The notes under the pieces are model-generated. The model worked only from the letters and a program-made list of their open reading frames with translations, did no database searches and was not told where the DNA came from. A program made the translations under genes and the position numbers. Of a DNA stretch of 64,000 nt, positions 43,610-52,253 are shown piece after piece. Source of the DNA: Algorimicrobium algoritergicola (GTDB taxonomy: Bacteria; Bacteroidota; Bacteroidia; Flavobacteriales; Flavobacteriaceae). Within the stretch, counting starts at the first letter, position 1. Each line of letters starts with the position of its first letter. The DNA is taken from positions 124,001 to 188,000 of the forward strand of contig NZ_VSKL01000006.1 in NCBI RefSeq assembly GCF_008086165.1, read 5' to 3'.

Positions 43610-44851
43610 CTATTTATGTTTAGATGCTGTTAATTCTGCAATTTTACAAATCACTTCAGTTGCTTTTATCATACTTTCTACAGGCACATATTCATAACGC
43701 CCATGGAAATTATGGCCACCTGCAAAAATATTAGGGCATGGTAATCCCATATAACTTAATTGCGAACCATCCGTACCACCACGAATAGCTTTAATAAGAG
43801 GTTTTATACCTAGTTGTATCATCGCTTCTTCAGCAATATCAACAATATGCATAACAGGCTCTACTTTTTCTTTCATATTGAAATACTGATCTTTTATTTC
43901 AATAGAAATAACTTCACGACCGTATTGCGAATTAATTTCGATAGCTAACTTCTCCATCACTTCCTTTCTCGCTTCAAAATGCTCCTTGTCATGATCGCGA
44001 ATAATATACTCTAATGTTGTTTGGTCCACTTCTCCCGTCATGGTGTGTAAATGGAAAAAACCTTCGTAACCTTCCGTGTGTTCTGGTGTTTCTAATCGTG
44101 GTAGGGAATTAATATATTCCGTAGCAATGTACATGGAGTTTATCATTTTACCTTTAGCATAACCCGGATGAACAATTTTACCCTGAACCGTTACCACAGC
44201 ACCAGCAGCATTAAAGTTTTCATATTCTAATTCGCCAACTTGACTACCGTCCATGGTATACGCGTAATCTGCACCAAATTTTTTTACATCGAATTTATGC
44301 GCACCTCGACCAATTTCTTCATCGGGTGTAAAGCCTACACGAATTTTGCCATGCTTAATTTCAGGATTTTTAATGAGGTATTCCATAGCCGAAACTATTT
44401 CGGTAATACCAGCTTTATCATCAGCACCTAAAAGCGTTGTACCATCTGTAGTAATAAGGGTTTGCCCTTTATATAACAATAAATCATCAAAATAATCAGG
44501 TGAAAGAATAATATCTTTTTCTGCATTTAAAACAATATCCTTTCCGTCGTAATTTTCATGAATTTGCGGTTTTACGTTGGCACCAGTAAAATCTGGCGAT
44601 GTATCAAAATGCGATATAAACCCAATAGTTGGCACCTCATGATTTACAGTACTTGGAAGCGTTGCCATGATATAGGCGTTTTCGTCAATGGTGACATCTT
44701 GCATCCCAATTGCTTTTAGCTCTTCAACTAAAGCATTGGCCAAATCCCATTGCTTGGCAGTACTTGGTGTTGTTTCTGAATTTGGATCGGATTCGGTATC
44801 AACTGTTACGTAACCTACAAAACGCTTAATAATATTTTCCTTTGATATCAT
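43610..44851 (-). CDS. pepT: Peptidase T (tripeptide aminopeptidase)
   Basis: A 413-residue M20B metallopeptidase that removes N-terminal residues from tripeptides in the cytoplasm. Zinc-site segments visible are [34 protein letters not shown] and [11 protein letters not shown], with a C-terminal [14 protein letters not shown]. The internal ATG giving [11 protein letters not shown] matches the family start and length; an upstream TTG 26 codons away was rejected. It is divergent from pyrD. Confidence 0.92.
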   Translation of the reverse strand: MISKENIIKRFVGYVTVDTESDPNSETTPSTAKQWDLANALVEELKAIGMQDVTIDENAYIMATLPSTVNHEVPTIGFISHFDTSPDFTGANVKPQIHENYDGKDIVLNAEKDIILSPDYFDDLLLYKGQTLITTDGTTLLGADDKAGITEIVSAMEYLIKNPEIKHGKIRVGFTPDEEIGRGAHKFDVKKFGADYAYTMDGSQVGELEYENFNAAGAVVTVQGKIVHPGYAKGKMINSMYIATEYINSLPRLETPEHTEGYEGFFHLHTMTGEVDQTTLEYIIRDHDKEHFEARKEVMEKLAIEINSQYGREVISIEIKDQYFNMKEKVEPVMHIVDIAEEAMIQLGIKPLIKAIRGGTDGSQLSYMGLPCPNIFAGGHNFHGRYEYVPVESMIKATEVICKIAELTASKHK

Positions 44852-44921
44852 TTGAAATGAATTTGAATGTTTTACAAATATGGCTGCAAATTTACGATTA
44901 TTGAAATTTTTATCATTTGAA

Positions 44922-44952
44922 TTGCGCAATTTTTTATTTAGAATTACTTTTG
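44922..44952 (+). promoter_or_regulatory. Promoter of pyrD
   Basis: TTG (about 44922-44924) and TACTTTTG (44945-44952) with a 20-bp spacer; the pyrD ATG is 15 bp further on, giving a very short leader. Confidence 0.65.
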
Positions 44953-44967
44953 TGCAAACATTGAAAC

Positions 44968-46002
44968 ATGTACAAAGTACTACTCCGACCTTTATTTTTT
45001 CTTTTCGATCCCGAAAAAATCCATCATTTCACATTTTCCTTAATAAAAACGACCTCCAAAATACCAGGAATGTGCGCTATTTTTAGACGTCTTTATGTTA
45101 TTGAAGATGCCAAATTAGAACGCCAAGTTTTTGGGCTTACTTTTAAAAACCCCGTTGGATTAGCAGCTGGGTTTGATAAAAATGCCGTTTTATATAATGA
45201 ATTGGCGAATTTTGGTTTTGGTTTTATTGAAATAGGAACGGTTACACCAAAAGGGCAGGAGGGAAACCCGAAAAAACGGCTATTTCGTTTAAAGGCGGAT
45301 CAAGGCATTATTAACCGTATGGGTTTTAATAACGAAGGTCTTGAAGCAGCCATTGCACAATTAAAAACCAATAAAGGAAAGGTGATAATCGGTGGGAATA
45401 TTGGAAAGAATACCCAAACCAAACCCGAAGATTATACCAAAGATTACCTTACCTGTTTTAATGCGTTACATCCTTATGTAGATTATTTTGTGCTAAACGT
45501 AAGCTGTCCTAATGTTGGGAGTCATGCCAAATTGAATGATAAAGACTACTTGTTGGAATTGATAAGCACCGTTCAAAAAGCAAATACAAGTTTTAATAAG
45601 CAAAAACCTATTTTACTTAAAATAGCTCCCGATTTAAATACGACACAATTAGATGAAATTATTGAGCTGATTGCTGAAACAAATTTGGATGGTGTTATAG
45701 CGAGTAATACATCAGTAAATAGAAGTGGACTAAAAGCATCACCGGAATTGTTAACAGAAATTGGAAATGGTGGATTAAGCGGTCAGCCCATTAAAGACAA
45801 ATCTACCGAAGTGATAAAATATCTTGCAGAAAAGAGTTATAAAGCATTCCCTATTATTGGTGTTGGCGGAATTCATTCTGCTGAAGATGCTTTAGAAAAA
45901 ATAAACGCTGGAGCCGATTTGGTTCAAGTATATACAGGCTTTATCTACGAAGGGCCAAAATTAATTAAAGCGATTAACAAAGCGCTTTTAAAACGTTCGT
46001 AG
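44968..46002 (+). CDS. pyrD: Dihydroorotate dehydrogenase (quinone), class 2
   Basis: A 344-residue FMN flavoprotein of pyrimidine synthesis coupled to the quinone pool. The N-terminal amphipathic helix pair ([19 protein letters not shown]) is the class 2 membrane-binding region. [38 protein letters not shown], the catalytic-Ser region NVSCPNVG and [31 protein letters not shown] phosphate-binding ending are present (quoted in parts). The next gene starts one base after the stop. Confidence 0.93.
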   Translation: MYKVLLRPLFFLFDPEKIHHFTFSLIKTTSKIPGMCAIFRRLYVIEDAKLERQVFGLTFKNPVGLAAGFDKNAVLYNELANFGFGFIEIGTVTPKGQEGNPKKRLFRLKADQGIINRMGFNNEGLEAAIAQLKTNKGKVIIGGNIGKNTQTKPEDYTKDYLTCFNALHPYVDYFVLNVSCPNVGSHAKLNDKDYLLELISTVQKANTSFNKQKPILLKIAPDLNTTQLDEIIELIAETNLDGVIASNTSVNRSGLKASPELLTEIGNGGLSGQPIKDKSTEVIKYLAEKSYKAFPIIGVGGIHSAEDALEKINAGADLVQVYTGFIYEGPKLIKAINKALLKRS

Positions 46003-46003
46003 C

Positions 46004-46621
46004 TTGAACTACGACATTCTCATATCCTTTATGCTTGCAACAGCAGCCTTGGCTATTTCACCAGGGCCAGATAATATTTACGTATTAATGCAAAGCATTG
46101 CGCATGGCAAAAAGTATGGTTTAGCTACTGTTTCTGGGTTAATTTCTGGTTGTATTATTCACACAACCCTATTAGCTTTTGGTGTTTCAGCCATCATAAA
46201 GAATAACGATACCCTATTTTTTATTATTAAATTATTTGGGGCAGCTTATCTTCTTTATCTAGCCTTCCAGGTTTTTAAAAGTTCTGGTGATTTGAGCATT
46301 TCTGAAACGCAGGTTCCTAAAAAATCCGTAAGTCAATTATTTAAACAGGGTTTTATAATGAATGTGTTAAACCCGAAAGTGAGTATTTTCTTTTTAGCAT
46401 TTTTCCCAGGTTTTCTTTTTAGTGATTCTCTATCACCGGTTTGGCAATTCTATATTTTAGGATTTTTATTTATGGCTGTGTCTTTAATTATTTTTTCTGG
46501 AATAGCTATTTTGGCTGGATCTATTTCGGTTTATATCAAAGGGCATAAAAACATTGGATTGTATTTAAAATGGCTTCAAATTGTGGTATTTATAGGTATT
46601 GCTATTTTAATTTTGCTGTAG
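46004..46621 (+). CDS. LysE/RhtB family exporter
   Basis: A 205-residue membrane protein with about six helices. The N-terminal block ALAISPGPDNIYVLMQS and KYGLATVSGLISG are the LysE family signature; NPKVSIFFLAFFPGF lies at the expected re-entrant region. It likely exports an amino acid or related metabolite. The start is TTG at 46004, one base after the pyrD stop, suggesting translational coupling. Confidence 0.85.
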   Translation: MNYDILISFMLATAALAISPGPDNIYVLMQSIAHGKKYGLATVSGLISGCIIHTTLLAFGVSAIIKNNDTLFFIIKLFGAAYLLYLAFQVFKSSGDLSISETQVPKKSVSQLFKQGFIMNVLNPKVSIFFLAFFPGFLFSDSLSPVWQFYILGFLFMAVSLIIFSGIAILAGSISVYIKGHKNIGLYLKWLQIVVFIGIAILILL

Positions 46622-46658
46622 TTTTCGTTAAAACATTTTTGTAGATACAATTCTTTAG

Positions 46659-46666
46659 TATCTTTG
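46659..46666 (+). promoter_or_regulatory. TATCTTTG -7 element just before the HMG-CoA lyase start
   Basis: Matches TAnnTTTG and ends 6 bp before the ATG at 46673, so transcription would begin at or next to the start codon (leaderless or nearly so). A TTG lies 17 bp upstream (46639-46641). Confidence 0.55.
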
Positions 46667-46672
46667 AAACCC

Positions 46673-47536
46673 ATGAGTAAACTAGTTAAAATTATTGAAT
46701 GCCCAAGAGATGCCATGCAAGGCATTAAGGCTTTTATTCCTACAGAACAGAAGGTGCAATATATCCAATCGCTTTTGCGTGTTGGATTTGACACCATTGA
46801 TTTTGGCAGTTTTGTTTCGCCTAAAGCTATTCCTCAAATGGTAGATACAACCGCGGTTTTAGCCCAATTGGATTTAAGTAAAACGACTAGTAAATTACTG
46901 GCTATTATTGCCAACACGCGTGGCGCTGAAGATGCTGCTAAACATGCACCTATTCAGTATTTAGGTTATCCGTTTTCAATTTCCGAGAACTTCCAGATGC
47001 GAAATACGCATAAAACCATTGCGGAATCTGTAGTGACGTTACATGAAATTTTAGAAATAGCTGATAAATCCAATAAGGAAGTTGTTGTTTATATTTCCAT
47101 GGGATTTGGTAATCCCTATGGTGATCCTTGGAATGTTGATATTGTAGGTGAATGGACTGAAAAGTTGAGTAATATGGGAGTTAAAATCTTATCATTAAGT
47201 GATACCGTTGGAACGTCTGACCCTGAAAACATTGATTATTTATTCTCTAATTTAATACCTAAATATCCTCAAATAGAATTTGGAGCTCATTTGCATACCA
47301 CACCTAACAGTTGGTTTGAAAAAGTTGATGCCGCATACAAAGCTGGCTGCATGCGTTTTGATGGCGCTATTCAAGGTTTTGGCGGTTGCCCAATGGCTAA
47401 AGACGATTTAACAGGTAATATGCCAACCGAAAAATTACTGTCTTATTTTACGACTCAGAAGAAATCAGATTTAAACGCTTTAAGTTTTGAAAGCGCTTAT
47501 AATGAAGCGACTAAAATATTTAGCATTTACCATTAA
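46673..47536 (+). CDS. Hydroxymethylglutaryl-CoA lyase
   Basis: A 287-residue HMGL-like TIM-barrel enzyme that cleaves HMG-CoA to acetoacetate and acetyl-CoA at the end of leucine breakdown. Key segments are KIIECPRDAMQGI, FGSFVSPKAIPQM, LSDTVGTSDP, GAHLHTTP (metal-binding His pair) and IQGFGGCPMA (active-site Cys). ATG at 46673 is preferred over a TTG at 46664, because the TTG lies inside the -7 promoter element. Confidence 0.92.
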   Translation: MSKLVKIIECPRDAMQGIKAFIPTEQKVQYIQSLLRVGFDTIDFGSFVSPKAIPQMVDTTAVLAQLDLSKTTSKLLAIIANTRGAEDAAKHAPIQYLGYPFSISENFQMRNTHKTIAESVVTLHEILEIADKSNKEVVVYISMGFGNPYGDPWNVDIVGEWTEKLSNMGVKILSLSDTVGTSDPENIDYLFSNLIPKYPQIEFGAHLHTTPNSWFEKVDAAYKAGCMRFDGAIQGFGGCPMAKDDLTGNMPTEKLLSYFTTQKKSDLNALSFESAYNEATKIFSIYH

Positions 47537-47591
47537 TTTTTTTTACAAGTACTTTTCACATTTTCAGCAACTTAATACCAAGTCGTTATTT

Positions 47592-47614
47592 TTATTTAAA
47601 ATAAATCTAAATAA
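47592..47614. promoter_or_regulatory. 23-bp inverted-repeat operator, site 3
   Basis: Identical over 23 bp to site 2 (TTATTTAAA, five bases, TCTAAATAA), and placed 2 bp upstream of the porin promoter's -33 box, mirroring site 1 at the TonB receptor. Confidence 0.75.
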
Positions 47615-47616
47615 AC

Positions 47617-47647
47617 TTGGCGTAAGTAAAATTCCATATTACTTTTG
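47617..47647 (+). promoter_or_regulatory. Promoter of the porin gene
   Basis: TTG at 47617-47619 and TACTTTTG at 47640-47647, spacer 20 bp. It is flanked by operator sites 3 and 4 in the same layout as the TonB receptor promoter. Confidence 0.75.
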
Positions 47648-47662
47648 CACCTGAAAATTTAA

Positions 47663-47685
47663 CTATTTATATTAAATCTAAATAA
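47663..47685. promoter_or_regulatory. 23-bp inverted-repeat operator, site 4
   Basis: CTATTTATA, five bases, TCTAAATAA: 7 of 9 positions mirror the ideal half. It ends 3 bp before the ATG, covering the ribosome-binding region. Confidence 0.6.
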
Positions 47686-47688
47686 ATA

Positions 47689-48867
47689 ATGAGAAGATTA
47701 CTTTTAGGGATAGCAACACTAACAACTGCTATCACATTTTCACAAACAGTTCCAGATTCTTTAAACATAAGTCCAAAAGATCAACAAAACTCTGCACAGC
47801 GTATTTTGTCAGGAAATGTTAGTTCTGGTGTTACAGTAGGCGGTTATGGGGAAGTGACTTACAATCAGCCTGATGGTGACAATGGGGAATTGGATGTTCA
47901 GCGTTTGGTATTATTATTTGGGTATAAATTTAGTGATAAGGTTCAGTTTGTAACAGAAGTGGAACTAGAACATGTAGAGGAAGTGTTTGTTGAGCAAGCT
48001 TTTTTACAATACAGTATAGCTGATAACGTAAATTTAAGAGGTGGATTAATGTTAGTACCCATGGGAATTGTTAATGAATACCATGAGCCAACCACCTTTA
48101 ATGGTGTTGAAAGACCAAGCATGGATAAAAGTATTGTGCCAACTACATGGCGTGAAATTGGTGTGGGTGTTTCAGGACGTTTTAATGATATCTCATTAGG
48201 ATATCAAGCGTATATATTCAATGGTTTTAAATCTGTTAATTCCGATGGAGAGGGCGTTATTACTTCCGGTAAATTAGGTGGAAGTAATGGCATTCGAGGC
48301 GGACGTCAAAAAGGTATTCAATCAACGGTTAATTCTCCTAATTTTTCTGCTAAACTAGATTATTATGGATTACCAGGATTGCGTTTAGGGCTATCTGGAT
48401 ATTTTGGTGATACACAAGCTCCTGATGATGTGGATATGCTAGATGGTGCAACTATCGGTATGAGTATGGTAGGTTTTGATGCGCGATACTCAAAAAAGAG
48501 ATTTGCAGCGCGAGGTCAGTTTATTTACGCAAACTTAACCGATACTGAAGCTTATAATATGGCAACAGATAGTGATTTAGGAAGTGCTTTACAAGGTTGG
48601 TATTTAGAAGCAGCTTTTAATTTATTACCTCAAACTAAAAAGCAACAGCTTTATGCATTTACACGCTATGAAGATTATGATACACAAGCTTCCGTAAGTG
48701 GTAGTTTGGTTAAAAATGACGCTTATAATAGAGATGAATGGACTTTTGGTTTAAGTTACAAATTAACACCAGGCGCCGTAGTTAAAGCAGATTATCAAAT
48801 AAAAAATAATGCTTCAGAATTTGAAACACCCAATCAGCTAAATGTTGGAATAGGTGTTTGGTTCTAA
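47689..48867 (+). CDS. Outer-membrane porin (phosphate-selective OprP/OprO-like)
   Basis: A 392-residue beta-barrel protein with a signal peptide (cleavage after about residue 19). GGYGEVTYNQPDGDNGELD, VQRLVLLFGYKFSDKVQF and FVEQAFLQYS followed by GGLMLVPMGIVNEYHEPTTF (quoted in parts) resemble Bacteroidota OprP-like porins. The protein ends in the barrel-closing strand VGIGVWF. The solute is unknown. Paired operators like those of the TonB receptor suggest metal-related expression; it directly precedes the flavin redox genes and may serve them. Confidence 0.75.
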   Translation: MRRLLLGIATLTTAITFSQTVPDSLNISPKDQQNSAQRILSGNVSSGVTVGGYGEVTYNQPDGDNGELDVQRLVLLFGYKFSDKVQFVTEVELEHVEEVFVEQAFLQYSIADNVNLRGGLMLVPMGIVNEYHEPTTFNGVERPSMDKSIVPTTWREIGVGVSGRFNDISLGYQAYIFNGFKSVNSDGEGVITSGKLGGSNGIRGGRQKGIQSTVNSPNFSAKLDYYGLPGLRLGLSGYFGDTQAPDDVDMLDGATIGMSMVGFDARYSKKRFAARGQFIYANLTDTEAYNMATDSDLGSALQGWYLEAAFNLLPQTKKQQLYAFTRYEDYDTQASVSGSLVKNDAYNRDEWTFGLSYKLTPGAVVKADYQIKNNASEFETPNQLNVGIGVWF

Positions 48868-48986
48868 AAGTTAATTTATTGATTTAGTTTTTAATTGTCT
48901 TTTGGCTAAAGTAGGTTCTCAAACTGCTTTGGCTATTAGACGTTATAGTAATAAAATGCGCTTTGTATTTTTAGTACCTTTGCCAT

Positions 48987-49508
48987 ATGAATTTAAAGAT
49001 CACGAGTATTATCATTTTTTTAGGATTGTGTATTGGTCTATCCAAAAACATTCAGAAAAGGGTTGATGCCGAAATTGAAAATACATTTGAAATTGAAACT
49101 TTTTCTTTTTTAGAAAAAGTTATTTCGCCTAACGTGGCGAAAACGTTACCTGCTACTTTTGCAAAGGATAATTTTTTTGAAATTAAATCAGAAAATGAAT
49201 TACTAGGTTACGCTTATGTTAGTAAAGCCCCAAGCAAAACAGATGATTTTGATTATTTGGTATTATTGGATACGGATTTGGTAATTGTTAAAACAAAAGT
49301 ACTGGCGTATCGCGAAGATTATGGAGGCGAAATAGGTAGCAAACGTTGGCTTAAACAGTTTATTGGAAAAACACAAGATGATGATTTAAAATATCAGCAA
49401 AATATTGTGGCTATTTCAGGCGCTACTATTTCCGTTAGATCCATGACAAATGCGGTGAATAACCTCCTAAAATCGCTTAAAATACTTCGATCTAAAAACA
49501 TACTATAA
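48987..49508 (+). CDS. FMN-binding domain protein (predicted covalent flavoprotein)
   Basis: A 173-residue exported protein with an N-terminal hydrophobic anchor (residues about 4-19) and one FMN_bind domain like the C-termini of RnfG/NqrC. AISGATISVRSMT near the C-terminus contains the flavinylation motif; Thr147 of SGAT is the predicted site of FMN attachment by ApbE, which is encoded about 1.5 kb downstream. It is likely an extracytoplasmic electron carrier. A TACCTTTG element at 48975-48982 lies almost on the ATG. The next gene starts 1 bp after the stop. Confidence 0.85.
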   Translation: MNLKITSIIIFLGLCIGLSKNIQKRVDAEIENTFEIETFSFLEKVISPNVAKTLPATFAKDNFFEIKSENELLGYAYVSKAPSKTDDFDYLVLLDTDLVIVKTKVLAYREDYGGEIGSKRWLKQFIGKTQDDDLKYQQNIVAISGATISVRSMTNAVNNLLKSLKILRSKNIL

Positions 49509-49509
49509 T

Positions 49510-50010
49510 ATGCAACTTAACGGTCTTATCTATACCTTTCCAAAAGAAATTAAACTGTTAATTGGCGTATTTGTGATCGTTTTAAGTATTGGGTTCTACA
49601 CAGGTCTTTTATTTGTTTCAGAAACCTCCTCTACGAATCCTAGTGGCATTGAAGAGCAATATTTGGGCAATGAAAATGATGAGGCGGCTACAGTAATGAA
49701 GTTTAAAAAAAGTGAACAGGAAATGCTGACATTGGTTCATAATCACATACTCTCCATGTCACTAATTTTCTTTTTAATAGGCTTAATTTTAAGCACCACG
49801 GAACTTAACACAAGACTTAAAACTCTTTTAATTGTTGAACCGTTTATTTCAGTCCTATTAACTTTTGGAGGTTTGTATTTCTTGTGGTTAGAAATTTTTT
49901 GGATGAAATACATCGTTATGCTTTCAGGATTTTTAATGACGTTAACGTACACAATTTCCATTTTAATTATTTTAAAGCAACTCCTTATTTCTAAAAAACA
50001 AATTTCTTAA
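49510..50010 (+). CDS. Four-helix membrane protein of the flavin redox operon
   Basis: A 166-residue protein with hydrophobic segments at about 15-37, 80-97, 107-127 and 133-158. An acidic loop with GIEEQYLGNENDEAA leads to TLVHNHILSMS just before the second helix. The closely spaced His pair at the membrane edge could ligate heme or metal. I do not recognise the family by name. Its 1-bp spacing from the FMN-binding gene points to a membrane partner that passes electrons to the flavoprotein; this is inference. HNH here is not a nuclease motif. Confidence 0.6.
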   Translation: MQLNGLIYTFPKEIKLLIGVFVIVLSIGFYTGLLFVSETSSTNPSGIEEQYLGNENDEAATVMKFKKSEQEMLTLVHNHILSMSLIFFLIGLILSTTELNTRLKTLLIVEPFISVLLTFGGLYFLWLEIFWMKYIVMLSGFLMTLTYTISILIILKQLLISKKQIS

Positions 50011-50050
50011 TTTTTTCGTGTATTTTGCTCTGTATTTTTAAATTGTTTTA

Positions 50051-50440
50051 ATGCTTAAATATTGCTTTGTACTATTAAGTCTGTTGTCTTTAACAAGCTA
50101 TGCTTCAGAATGGACATGTTTAAAAATCTATCAACAAGAAACTGGGCAACAAGCCTTATCTGAAAAAGATTGGTTAACATCTGACAGACGAAGAAACTCT
50201 CAAGTCTGGCAACAAGCCAATACATTTAATTTAGAAAATCAATTACCTTCAGAATACAGCACCATAAGACAACAACGTGATTTTTACGAATGGTATTATA
50301 CGGCAATTTCAGAAAAAGAACACGACGTTGTATGGCCAAAAATGGCCCATTAAATTTCAACAAAATTGCGTTTACCAAAGTATTTGCATTTAGTATTTTT
50401 CTAAAATATCCATTAAGGCGTATGCAAATCAAGGCGTGAA
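50051..50440 (+). pseudogene. Truncated paralogue of the secreted protein at 53595
   Basis: An open frame of 100 residues (50051-50353) has a signal peptide, then a segment almost identical to residues 19-100 of the 234-residue protein at 53595, ending at TAA where the intact gene reads TAT. Similarity continues after the stop to about 50440 but drops from roughly 98 percent to roughly 80 percent by eye, with further damage. The signal-peptide regions of the two copies are dissimilar. The pattern suggests an old tandem paralogue, partly overwritten by gene conversion. A short secreted protein could still be made. Confidence 0.8.
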
Positions 50441-50621
50441 TTTGTTTTTATAAGCCAAAAGTAAAATCAAAAAAAGTCTTTCTTTAGTTCAATTTGGAAA
50501 TAGTAGGAACTATAAGTAAATAACATGTTTTTTTTTGATAAGTAACATTTATTACATTCAGAATAAAATATAAAGATTTAATTAGCGTTATTTATTGTTA
50601 GTTAAAATCTACAAGTTACCT

Positions 50622-51059
50622 ATGAGAAACTATGTATTATTAATACTATTTGTTTTCTTTTCAACTGGTATTTATTCGCAGAATTGGCAGACTAATTTTG
50701 AGGCAGCTCAACTAGAGGCAACACATTCAAAAAAACCGATTATTCTTGTGTTTGCAGGAACAGATTGGTGTTCGCCATGTATTAAATTGGATAAACAAAT
50801 TTTTCAATCGGATGCGTTTAAAGCCTATGCGACTGAAAAGGTTATTTTAGTTCGTGCAGATTTTCCTAGAAAGAAGGAAAATGCATTATCTGAAACACTT
50901 CAAAAGCAAAATAGAAAGCTCGCTGAAAGGTATAATCCAAATGGCTTTTTTCCGTTTGTTTTAATACTAGATGCTAAAGGTGCCGTTTTAGGCGAACTAG
51001 GTTATGAAAAAATTGAACCACAAGCTTACGTGAATAAACTGCAAGCGTTTTTAAAATAA
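50622..51059 (+). CDS. Exported thioredoxin-like protein
   Basis: A 145-residue protein with a signal peptide (cleaved near FSTGIYSQ) and a thioredoxin fold with the redox pair in GTDWCSPCIKLD, then NGFFPFVLILD with the cis-Pro. It is like the thioredoxin_7/DUF255-type exported proteins found beside ApbE in flavinylation loci. It may keep cysteines of DUF4266 or other partners reduced. ATG at 50622 is preferred to a TTG nine codons upstream. The ApbE gene begins at the base after its stop. Confidence 0.85.
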   Translation: MRNYVLLILFVFFSTGIYSQNWQTNFEAAQLEATHSKKPIILVFAGTDWCSPCIKLDKQIFQSDAFKAYATEKVILVRADFPRKKENALSETLQKQNRKLAERYNPNGFFPFVLILDAKGAVLGELGYEKIEPQAYVNKLQAFLK

Positions 51060-52040
51060 ATGAAAGTCATTGTAACGGCATATTGTCTCTTTTTACTCTC
51101 AACAATTACCTTTGCGCAAGGTACTTATAAGCGCACTATGAAATTAATGGGAAGTCGCTTTGATATTACTGTTGTGGCAGATTCGCAAATTCAAGCTGAT
51201 GGTTTTATAGACCAAGCCGTTGGCGAAATTGAACGGATTGAGCGTTTAATATCTTCTTGGGACCCTAATTCCCAAACATCGCTAATAAATAGAAACGCAG
51301 GTATAAAATCTGTTGTTGTAGATAAGGAATTATATCATCTAATTGAACGTGCTATTGGTATATCAAAACTTACGCAAGGTGCTTTTGATATTTCGTATGC
51401 CTCCATGGATAAAATTTGGAAATTTGATGGGAGTATGACGAAAAAACCGTCTGATTCTGAAATTTCAGAATCCGTTGCAAAAGTAGGCTATCAAAATATT
51501 ATTTTAAATAAAGAAGATACCAGTGTGTTCTTGAAATTAGCAGGTATGAAAATTGGCTTTGGAGCCATAGGTAAAGGGTATGCAGCCGATAGTGCCAAAG
51601 AGCTGCTAAAGCGAAATGGTGTTAAAGCTGGAATTATAAATGCGTCTGGTGATATGAATACTTGGGGTAATCAAACAACAGGAGAGCCTTGGAAAATAGC
51701 CATTACCAATCCACTAAATAAAGACAAGGTGTTTGCCATGTTACCAGTTGATAATCGTGCTATTGTGACATCTGGGAATTATGAGAAATTTGTGAAATTT
51801 AATGATGTTCGCTATTCGCATATTATTGATCCAAGGACGGGTTTTCCAAGTATAGGTATTATTAGCGTGAGTGTTTTAGCACCAAAAGCAGAATTAGCAG
51901 ATGCGCTTGCAACATCCATATATGTTATGGGTAAAGATGTGGGACTCAATTTTGTAAACCAATTAGAAACTATTGATTGTATTATAATTAATGAATCAGG
52001 TGAAATTTTTTACTCTGATAAAATTCAACCAAAACAATAA
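51060..52040 (+). CDS. apbE: FAD:protein FMN transferase ApbE
   Basis: A 326-residue exported enzyme that moves FMN from FAD onto a Thr or Ser of a target protein, using Mg. A signal peptide (to about FAQG) is followed by MGSRFDITV, FGAIGKGYAAD, GIINASGDMNTWG and YSHIIDPRTGFP, which cover the FAD- and Mg-binding sites. The obvious target in the locus is the FMN-binding protein at 48987. It starts directly after the stop of the thioredoxin-like gene and ends 2 bp before the DUF4266 gene, so this is one operon. Confidence 0.93.
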   Translation: MKVIVTAYCLFLLSTITFAQGTYKRTMKLMGSRFDITVVADSQIQADGFIDQAVGEIERIERLISSWDPNSQTSLINRNAGIKSVVVDKELYHLIERAIGISKLTQGAFDISYASMDKIWKFDGSMTKKPSDSEISESVAKVGYQNIILNKEDTSVFLKLAGMKIGFGAIGKGYAADSAKELLKRNGVKAGIINASGDMNTWGNQTTGEPWKIAITNPLNKDKVFAMLPVDNRAIVTSGNYEKFVKFNDVRYSHIIDPRTGFPSIGIISVSVLAPKAELADALATSIYVMGKDVGLNFVNQLETIDCIIINESGEIFYSDKIQPKQ

Positions 52041-52042
52041 CA

Positions 52043-52252
52043 ATGAAAAAACTTTTAGTACTTGTGCTATTTGGTAGTTTATTAAATTCTTGCGTAACCG
52101 TTAAGGAATATGATAAAGTGAACATTAATGACCCTGAAATGGTGCTTTCAGCAAAAAAAATAGAACGCTTTGAAACTAATTTTCAATTATATCGTGAAGC
52201 ATCATCAGGTGCAAATGGTGGGAAAACAGGAGGCGGCTGCGGTTGTAATTAA
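52043..52252 (+). CDS. DUF4266 small lipoprotein
   Basis: A 69-residue protein with lipobox LLNSC (Cys17), the conserved NDPEMVLSAKK segment and a Gly-rich tail with two cysteines, GGGCGCN. DUF4266 proteins recur between ApbE and DUF3570 genes in many bacteria. The Cys-Gly-Cys tail may bind metal or a cofactor, or be oxidised by the neighbouring thioredoxin-like protein; this is not established. Confidence 0.88.
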   Translation: MKKLLVLVLFGSLLNSCVTVKEYDKVNINDPEMVLSAKKIERFETNFQLYREASSGANGGKTGGGCGCN

Positions 52253-52253
52253 T

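Noticed and set aside
43610..44929. Longer peptidase T starting at a TTG 26 codons upstream
   Set aside because: The extension lies over the pyrD promoter region and gives a non-family N-terminus; the internal ATG gives the usual length.
49510..50010. HNH nuclease, suggested by His-Asn-His
   Set aside because: The motif lies at the edge of a membrane helix in a four-helix protein, without the zinc-finger-like nuclease fold.
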